37,742 nt of DNA, taken from CAZOGW01 sp964579415. Lineage in GTDB: Bacteria > Actinomycetota > Acidimicrobiia > Spongiisociales > UBA5794. Positions 32,026 to 37,742 of this stretch are shown here, piece after piece; the stretch's first letter is position 1, and the number at the start of each line of letters is the position of its first letter. Below the pieces are notes generated by a model. It had not been told where the DNA came from. It made no database searches and saw nothing but the letters and a program-made list of their open reading frames with translations. The stretch covers positions 1 to 37,742 of the forward strand of contig CAZOGW010000017.1 of NCBI GenBank assembly GCA_964579415.1, written 5' to 3'. A program made the position numbers and the translations under genes.

Positions 32026-32478
32026 ATGGCAGCGCTCACGCCGGTTTCCGGGTTCGTCGTCGTCGGCCACGGTGTCGCCTCGGGCGCCAACGGCAACCCG
32101 CGTTTCCCCGGAGGCACACTCGCCATGCAGGCACCCCACTTCGCCGCTCTTGGCGTCGACATCACAGGGTTCCACCCGGGCACGCTGAACGTGTCGGTGG
32201 CGCCGCGGCGGCTGGTCCTCGACGAGCCGCTGGTGACGCTGCAGCAGGTGCGCTGGCATCCCACCGAGCCTGCGGAGGACTTCTCCTTCGTCACCTGCCG
32301 GATCACCGCGGAGGGCGCCACACATGACGGCCTGGTGTACCGGCCCCACCCCGAGACCAAGCCGGAGCACCGCCAGCCGGCGTCGGTCGTCGAGATCCTG
32401 GCGCCCTGGATGGGAGAGCTGGCTCCGGGCACGCCGGTCGCCGTCCAGGTGGAGGCGGGCCAGGCCCACTTCACCTGA
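32026..32478 (+). CDS. Small RibK-like (DUF120, CTP-dependent riboflavin kinase-like) protein
   Basis: A 150-residue protein. GFHPGTLNVSVAP matches the P-G-T-L-N motif of the archaeal CTP-dependent riboflavin kinase, preceded by GFVVVGHGVASGANGNPRF and LGVDI and followed by DFSFVTCRIT, GLVYRPHPETKPEHRQPASV and VEILAPWMGELAPGTPVAVQV, in the same order as in RibK. The likeness is by eye and remote. Bacteria normally use RibF, so a real riboflavin kinase here would be unusual; a related cradle-loop barrel with another ligand is possible. The ATG is six bases from a TAGCGT box. Neighbours are luciferase-like and PspC genes. Confidence 0.7.
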   Translation: MAALTPVSGFVVVGHGVASGANGNPRFPGGTLAMQAPHFAALGVDITGFHPGTLNVSVAPRRLVLDEPLVTLQQVRWHPTEPAEDFSFVTCRITAEGATHDGLVYRPHPETKPEHRQPASVVEILAPWMGELAPGTPVAVQVEAGQAHFT

Positions 32479-32508
32479 GACGGCGCCTGTGGCGGCTGTC
32501 GATGCCGG

Positions 32509-32781
32509 CTACCGGTCGCCGTTCCCGAACCAGCGCTCCACGGGAGAGCGGGACTCGCCCTCACTGGGCAGCAGCGCCCAGGCGGCGGCGTAGACGAAGA
32601 AGCCGGCGCCGCCGAAGATCAGCGAGACTGCGAACAGGGTCCTGACGATGCCGACGTCGATGCCGGTCTGGTCGGCCAGTCCGGAGGCGACGCCGGCGAG
32701 GACGCGACCCTGCCTGGGCCTGGTGACTCGCTCCCGGCGGGACCGGACGGTTTCGGTGGGGGTTTCCGTTGCTGTTTCCAT
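32509..32781 (-). CDS. PspC-domain small membrane protein
   Basis: A 90-residue protein: a charged N-terminus (METATETPTETVRSRRE), then the PspC motif GRVLAGVASGLADQTGIDVG, then two hydrophobic helices (IVRTLFAVSLIFGGAGFFVY, AAAWALLPSEGE). PspC proteins sense or respond to envelope stress in the inner membrane; actinobacterial short forms often stand alone as here. Length is normal for the short type. Confidence 0.88.
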   Translation of the reverse strand: METATETPTETVRSRRERVTRPRQGRVLAGVASGLADQTGIDVGIVRTLFAVSLIFGGAGFFVYAAAWALLPSEGESRSPVERWFGNGDR

Positions 32782-32960
32782 GCCACCATCGTGCGCCCCG
32801 GCGGCGCCGGATTCAATGGGGGGTGTCCCCGAGCCTTCCCCGAGGCGGTCAGGGTCCCCTGATCATGATCGGGACCGGCCGGCTGCGTTGGGCGCCATTG
32901 CGCTGTGTGCGACTCGGGCATCCGCCCGGTGATCCAGGGAGCGCTAGCGTGGCGGCGTCC

Positions 32961-33048
32961 GGAGGGATGGCCGAGCGGACGAAGGCACCGGTCTTGAAAA
33001 CCGGCGGGCCCCTCGCGGGTCCCGTGGGTTCGAATCCCACTCCCTCCG
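32961..33048 (+). tRNA. tRNA-Ser (UGA)
   Basis: Class II tRNA, acceptor GGAGGGA/UCCCUCC, T-loop GGTTCGAATCC, anticodon loop CUUGAAA giving UGA, which reads UCA, UCG and UCU. CCA is not encoded. TAGCGT at 32945-32950 is a likely -10. Confidence 0.96.
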
Positions 33049-33090
33049 CAACCGTACGTCTTGCGCACGGCACCCCTCTTGCATTAGATA

Positions 33091-33405
33091 TTGGTGGATG
33101 ACGTTGTGCAGGGTGTCAGGAACAGGGCGCTCCCCGCAGTGCTCGCCGCCGAGCTTCCGGGAACGTCGCGAATGATCCAGGCAGCAAGGATCAAGGCAAG
33201 TGCACCGATCGCCGTGGCGGACTGTTTCGCCATCGCGACGGCGGCGGCCCGTGGACTGATCCTGCTCACTGGCGATCCCGAGATCCTCGACCTCCCCGAT
33301 CGGCCGTGCGATGTCGAGGATCTACGCCTTCGAACCGATTGGGCCCCGATCGGGTGCAGTCATCTCCTCGGCACGGTGTCAGACCCCTTGAATCTTGGCG
33401 GTTGA
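33091..33405 (+). pseudogene. 5'-truncated PIN-domain (VapC-like) toxin fragment
   Basis: The frame encodes the C-terminal half of a PIN domain: AARIKASAPIAVADCFAIAT, then AARGLILLTGDPEILDLP. This holds the Asp of the second metal-site half (VADCF) and the TGD motif. The N-terminal part with the first catalytic Asp is missing, and no antitoxin gene is present. It begins about 43 bases after tRNA-Ser(UGA), a usual integration target, so it may be a remnant of a lost island. Toxin activity is not expected. The best start (TTG 33091) is arbitrary. Confidence 0.7.
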
Positions 33406-33416
33406 TACGTTATCTA
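33388..33416 (+). promoter_or_regulatory. Promoter for a leaderless message
   Basis: TTGAAT (33388-33393), 17 bases, TATCTA (33411-33416), with ATG seven bases later at 33424. Transcription would start at or next to the ATG. Confidence 0.6.
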
Positions 33417-33423
33417 TCGCTGT

Positions 33424-34458
33424 ATGACGTCGTACAGCGGATTTGTGGCGGAGATGTACCGGTTGCAGGCGATGCTGGGGCGGCGGGCCCGGGACATCGA
33501 AGAGCATGCGGCGACGGTGACGACCGTGCTGAGCAACCACGGGCATACGGCGACCGCGCACTCCGTCCACCATCAGCTCCTCGACGTCGGGGAGTGGCTC
33601 CGGACCTGGGACGCCTCACTGGACCACCGCTCCGGAGTCCTGTCGGGCGAGGCGGCCGTCGCGACGGCCAGCCTGCGCCGGACGGGGACGGCTCCGCCGG
33701 TACCGCCGGGAGAGCGGACCGCCGCCGACCTGATCGACGCCCTCCAGCAGGGTGACCTCTCCCGGACGGCTCGGCTGCTGGACACTCTCGACGCCTCCGC
33801 TCCCGAGGAGTTGGCGCGATTCTTCTCTGCCTTCGGGGCCGACATGGTGGCGCTCCTCCCGCTTCTGGTCTTCGAGCAGGGTGTCCCCGCCGCCGCGCTG
33901 GACCGATACATCCGACCTCTCGCGGTGGCGCTCGCCGCGGTGCTCCCCACGGGACAGGTGCCGTTCGGTATCGAGGACGTAATGCACGACGCGGCACGGT
34001 CTGAGATCGGTCCCGGCGCCTACTTCGCCTTCGCCGACTTCGCCGATGCCGACCTGGTGACGGCATCGGTACAGCTCGTCGGCGAGTTCCACCGCCGGGA
34101 GCTGCCGCTGCGCACCCCGCCCTACCGCCTCCCCGGTGGCGGCAGGGCCCACCCCGACCCCCGCACCGATCTGCTGCGGCGTCTGCTCGACCACGACATC
34201 CCGACCCGGGCCGCCTTCGTCGAAGCCGTGGTCGAGTCTCATGGCGCCGCCGCCCTGGTCGACCCGACCACGGCCTGGGGAGACGGAGGCGAGGCGGTGG
34301 CCGCCGTCCTGGCGTCGGTTGCCGGTGGGCTGGAGCGGGAGGTGGTCCTCGCCGTTGCCGTCGCCGTCGCCGGAGCTCCCGAGGCGGCTCCCGCCGTCCG
34401 CCTGGCGGCGTGGCGGCTGCTGTGGGTGTCGATCCTCACGCCCCTGATCGGGGCGTGA
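33424..34458 (+). CDS. Unknown, largely helical 344-residue protein
   Basis: Not recognised. Residues 1-90 are helical and Trp/His-bearing (MTSYSGFVAEMYRLQAMLGR, LLDVGEWLRTWDASL), somewhat like WXG100-type or toxin N-terminal helices, but this is weak. Residues 120-200 (LARFFSAFGADMVALLPLLV, FGIEDVMHDAARSEIGPGAY) and the Ala-rich C-terminus are also helical. No signal peptide or membrane segment is clear. It has its own promoter and probably a leaderless message, and ends two bases before the convergent subtilase gene. Codon use looks like its neighbours. Confidence 0.78.
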   Translation: MTSYSGFVAEMYRLQAMLGRRARDIEEHAATVTTVLSNHGHTATAHSVHHQLLDVGEWLRTWDASLDHRSGVLSGEAAVATASLRRTGTAPPVPPGERTAADLIDALQQGDLSRTARLLDTLDASAPEELARFFSAFGADMVALLPLLVFEQGVPAAALDRYIRPLAVALAAVLPTGQVPFGIEDVMHDAARSEIGPGAYFAFADFADADLVTASVQLVGEFHRRELPLRTPPYRLPGGGRAHPDPRTDLLRRLLDHDIPTRAAFVEAVVESHGAAALVDPTTAWGDGGEAVAAVLASVAGGLEREVVLAVAVAVAGAPEAAPAVRLAAWRLLWVSILTPLIGA

Positions 34459-34460
34459 GG

Positions 34461-37188
34461 TCAGGGCTCCTGGATGGTGATGGCCGTCCCGTTGCTGTCA
34501 CCGTCCGGATCGGTGTTGGCCGACGGGGTGTACGTCAGCGAGCCGTGGCTGACCCCGGTCACCGTGTACTGCTCGGCGTTGACCTTGATGCCGGTCAGGG
34601 TGATGTCACAGCGACCGGTGGCGGCGGTGACACACGAGCCGGGCCCGCCGCGCCGCCAGGTGCCGGACACGGTGGCTCCCGGCACCGGCACCCCGGTATT
34701 GCTCACCACGTAGACGGTGACCACCGCCCGCCATGTCCTCTGCTCGGAGAACGAGGCGCCGTCGAGATCGCCGATATGCATGGTGGTGCCGCCCCCGCCA
34801 CCGGTGACCACCACGGTTCTTTCCTCGAAGTCGGTGGCGCCGTCATCGTCGGTCACGGTGAGACGCACCAGATAGCNNNNNNNNNNNNNNNNNNNNNNNN
34901 NNNNNNNNNNNNNNNNNNNNNNNNNNNNNNNNNNNNNNNNNNNNNNNNNNNNNNNNNNNNNNNNNNNNNNNNNNNNACGAACACGACAACCCGCTGCACG
35001 AGTGGGTGAAGTCGGCCGACGGCGGCTGGTTGCCGGTGCCGGTGCCGGCACCGTCGACGACCAGGGCGAAGGGTTGCGGGCCGAAGGGGACGTTGAAGCC
35101 GGAGACGGTGACGGTCCAGTTTCCTCCGGCAGCCGACGGGACGTAGACGTTCTCGACGTTGTTGGTGCGGTCGGCGGTGCCACCGGTGGCGGACCACCCG
35201 CCGCTGAACACATTGCCCCGGTACACGGTGCCGGTGGGTGAGGTGACGGTCAGGTCGAGGTCGTTGACCAGGTTCTTCGACGCCGCCTCGGTGGACGGGT
35301 AGTCGCTCCACGCCAGCGTCGCCTTGAACGTGGCGCCGGGCGAGACCGTGACCACCTGCGAGCTGGAGCCGCCGGTGAGGAGGCCGGCGCCGGCGTCGGA
35401 GAACTGGGCCGTGCCGCGGGTGGCGGCGGCGACGTCGATGCGACCCCATCCCTCGTGGTTGTTGGGGATGGGGTAGTCGTTGTCGTTGGAGCCGTCGTTG
35501 TTCTCGTCGAGCAGGTCGACGGCCGAGTTGATCAGCGTCGCCTTGGTGAGGGCGGCGCTGGCGGCGTGACCGTGGGCCTTCTGGTAGTAGTCCCGCACCA
35601 CGGCGGCGCCACCGGCGACGATCGGGTTGGACATCGAGGTACCGCCCATGTACTTGTAGCCGGAGCTGAGCGGGGTGCCCCACCCGTCGTACTGGTAGGC
35701 GCCGTTCTGCGGGTTGACACCGCCGCCGAATCCCTGCCGGTACAGCGACGAGTAGCCGGAGAGGATCCAGGTGCCCGGTGCCACGATGTCTGGCTTGATG
35801 CGCCCGTCGTTGGTGGGGCCGCGGCTGGAGAAGGCGGCCATCTGCTCGCCGTTGCCGGCGCTGGGGTCGGAGAACAGCGGGTTCACCGGGTAGTCGCCGG
35901 GCCACGAAGACCCGTAGGTGAAGATGTTGTTCTGGCCGGTGCAGCCGTTGCCGAGTCCGGTCTGGCACTGCCAGTTCCCCTGCCGGTTGTTCTCGCTGGC
36001 GCCGACGGTGAGCACGTTCTTGGCGGTGCCGGGCGACCCGGTGGAGTCGAGGTCGACGACGCCGTCGCGGTTGACGTCGGTGCCCTCGTTACCCGCCGAG
36101 GTGGTCATCAGGAAGGCCCGGTTGTTCCAGGTGAACTGGTCGACGGTGCGCGAGTCGGAGGTGTAGGAGCCGGCGACGTTGCTGCCCCACGAGTCCGAGT
36201 GGATGCGGGCCCCGGCGTTGTAGGCCTGCTGCAGCAGCGGGGTGAGGTCGTTGGGGATGCCGATGAGGTAGTAGCCGTTGGGGTTGACGGTGCAGGAGCC
36301 GCGGAACTGGAGGTGGTCCTCGACCGCCTGGAACACCAGCCGAGCCGCGGGAGCGGTGCCCTTGCCCCGGCCGGCGGAGTCGCCGTCGCCGAGGACGGAC
36401 ACGGCGACGTGGGTGCCGTGTCCTGAGTCGGGATCCTGGGCACCGTTGGTGGTGACCCGGTAGCAGTTGCTCACGCTGACGCCGGGCCAGTCATAGAGGG
36501 CGGCGATGCGGGAAGCGGGGATGTCGGGGTGGGCGGTGGAGGTGGTTCCCCCGCCGAGGCCGGTGTCGGCAACGGCGACGATCTGGGTCGATCCGTCGTA
36601 CCCGTTGGCGTTGGCGACGTTGGCGCCGACGATGACCCCGGCGCCGTACTCGTTGTGCCGCTCGCGCATCACCAGGTTCTCCACCCAGGCGACTTCGGCG
36701 ATGCCGGCGAGTCCTTCCACGTCGGCGAGGTCGCCGTCGATCATGATGATGCCGCCCTCGGCGGAGAGCACCTCTACGCCGGCGGCGGTGATGGCCGCCG
36801 CCACGGTTGCGGCGTCGGCACCCCGCTCGATCCGTACCCGGTACACCCCGTCGGGGGCGAGGTCGGCGGCCAGCTTGGCCTCCTCCGGGTAGGGCGCCAC
36901 CGAGACGACGCCGGCGACACCGGCAACGGCGGCCGCGGCATCGGGAGCGATGCGGACCTTGTAGGCGAAGTCGGGAACGTAAGACACGAGGTCGGCACCA
37001 GCGAGGCGGAGGGAGTCGATCTCGGACTTCTCGATGGGGCCATCGAGCTGCACCAGGTAGAAGCCGCGGCCGTGCCGGTCGAGCGGCACCTGGTCGTCGG
37101 CGGCGGCGCCGGCACCGGCGATGCCGGCGACAGCTCCGAACAAGAGCGCGAGCACGACGAGCAGGCGTACCGGGTTGCGCAAGGTCAT
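34461..37188 (-). CDS. Secreted subtilase (S8, KP-43-like) with PKD domain, broken by an assembly gap
   Basis: Signal peptide at residues 1-30 (RLLVVLALLFGAVAGIAG), an inhibitor-like propeptide to about 175, then the protease: catalytic Asp208 (AVADTG), His257 (SGHGTHVA), oxyanion Asn367 (SAGNEG) and Ser518 (GGTSMSNP). A beta-rich C-domain (FKATLAWSDYPST, NLVNDLDLTVTSPTG) is typical of KP-43-type proteases. NQPPSADFTHSCSGLSC then begins a PKD domain that runs into 100 N and resumes as YLVRLTVTDDDGATD; the two sides are in different frames because the N run is a nominal size. A further domain (FSEQRTWRAVVTVYVV, GATVSGTW) ends the protein. AGGGA precedes the ATG. An extracellular protease is expected. 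Confidence 0.92.
34877..34976. other. Assembly gap (100 N)
   Basis: Exactly 100 N inside the PKD domain of the subtilase. By comparison with whole PKD domains about 38 residues are missing, so the true gap is probably near 110-120 bases. Confidence 0.98.
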
Positions 37189-37311
37189 GAAGGTCCCTCC
37201 CCTTTCCGTGACCCGTTTGGCGGCGAGAGTCCGGGTCAGTCACCGCGGAGAATAGCTAGTCCGATGAGCGGTCTCTCGCCTACCGGCGCGGGCTGTCACC
37301 GAGCAGGGAGG

Positions 37312-37419
37312 TGCTTGGTACTTGGTACTTGGAGCCGTCCGGGGAGGGATCGGTCCGTGGCAGCGAGGCCAGCTGTTCGGTGGTGGCCGGATACCCGGTT
37401 CCAGGTACCGAGCACTCCT
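37312..37419. repeat. Inverted pair of heptad arrays upstream of the subtilase
   Basis: TGCTTGG, TACTTGG, TACTTGG (37312-37332) and, 59 bases on, TACCCGG, TTCCAGG, TACCGAG, CACTCCT (37392-37419). Over 22 aligned positions of the two arms I count 17 Watson-Crick pairs, 3 G-U and 2 mismatches. No gene is present between 37189 and the SRP RNA. Confidence 0.8.
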
Positions 37420-37502
37420 CACGGTGCGAGTCCTGTCAGCATCCGGCGCGGTACTACGCTGACCGCTCCGTGCTAGGCGGGGCGCTAGGGGTGCCTTGTT
37501 GC

Positions 37503-37548
37503 CCGAAATCCCCTCATGCGGGGCCGAAACCCCGCCCGAGGGCCGAAA
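37503..37548 (+). repeat. Three spaced CCGAAA motifs before the SRP RNA
   Basis: CCGAAA occurs at 37503, 37524 and 37543, about two helical turns apart; the second is the loop of a GCGGGG/CCCCGC hairpin. Might be a binding site array or a terminator-like structure ahead of the SRP RNA gene. Confidence 0.3.
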
Positions 37549-37582
37549 CGTGCCGGGTCGAGCTACGGGTGTATCGATGTTG

Positions 37583-37683
37583 AGGGCAGGGTCCTGCGCG
37601 GCGGGGCGCCGTGAACTGGGTCAGGTCCGGAAGGAAGCAGCCCTAAGCGGTCAGCCTCGGGTGCCGCAGGGTCGCCCTGCCTG
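37583..37683 (+). ncRNA. ffs: Signal recognition particle RNA, small bacterial type
   Basis: GGTCAGGTCCGGAAGGAAGC with following AGCCCTAAGCGG is the conserved domain IV where Ffh binds. The flanks GGCAGGG (37585) and CCCTGCC (37675) close the long hairpin, giving a 4.5S-like RNA of about 100 bases. Ends are approximate. The last 59 bases of the window hold nothing recognisable. Confidence 0.93.
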
Positions 37684-37742
37684 AGTCGATCTCCCGTAAG
37701 CGCCGGGACGCAGACGCTCGAGGGCGGGGACGCACGGAGACC

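Noticed and set aside
34461..35213. A separate small gene on the minus strand downstream of the gap
   Set aside because: It continues the PKD domain of the subtilase; the frame change comes from the nominal N run.
37311..37684. Short plus-strand ORFs before and across the SRP RNA
   Set aside because: They run through repeats and a structural RNA, without protein-like sequence.

Overview
This GC-rich 37.7 kb window is a fragment of an actinobacterial chromosome, probably a deep-branching Actinomycetota such as the class Acidimicrobiia. The class is my inference. The phylum rests on a mycothiol glycosyltransferase (MshA), an RsiG-type c-di-GMP anti-sigma protein, an F420-type luciferase-like oxidoreductase, leaderless-looking promoters and dense ATGA/GTGA overlaps. 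A run of exactly 100 N (34877-34976) shows it is a scaffolded, perhaps metagenome-derived, assembly. There is no phage, plasmid or transposase gene.

Layout: (1) 1-4848, minus strand: a homogentisate operon (IclR regulator, hmgA, an unknown protein, fumarylacetoacetase, HPPD cut by the window edge) with a 15-bp perfect palindrome just upstream. (2) 5000-7302: a MoaD-like/membrane fusion and a secreted M23 hydrolase. (3) 7389-11021: a tightly coupled operon of an RsiG-like protein, an asparaginase-II type enzyme, a GNAT protein and MshA. (4) 11022-19041: a DnaA-box-like cluster, a VOC protein, a Clp1/Grc3-type polynucleotide kinase, an acyl-CoA synthetase divergent from an MFS transporter, a Tat-exported TIM-barrel protein and an AlkZ-like protein. 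(5) 19203-26034: a class II ribonucleotide reductase gene with three inteins, preceded by a promoter, a palindrome, NrdR-box-like and DnaA-box-like sites, and followed by a terminator. (6) 26189-33423: a flavin-dependent halogenase-like protein, then four tRNA-Ser genes with different anticodons (GCU, CGA, GGA, UGA) among PEBP, Hcp-like, TadA, methyltransferase, luciferase-like, RibK-like and PspC genes, and a 5'-truncated PIN toxin fragment. (7) 33424-37742: an unknown helical protein, a secreted subtilase with a PKD domain broken by the assembly gap, and the SRP RNA.

The most unusual feature is a family of 7-bp-periodic repeats (heptads of the kind TACTTGG, TACTAAG, TACTACG, TACCGAG) in the spaces just after genes. 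Several occur as inverted pairs able to form long stem-loops, where many differences between arms would be G-U pairs in RNA. They are not CRISPR, IS ends or ordinary terminators. Other points of interest are the RsiG homologue with two nearly complete c-di-GMP motifs, the unknown gene in the slot of the missing maleylacetoacetate isomerase, and the clustering of what looks like the whole serine tRNA set.
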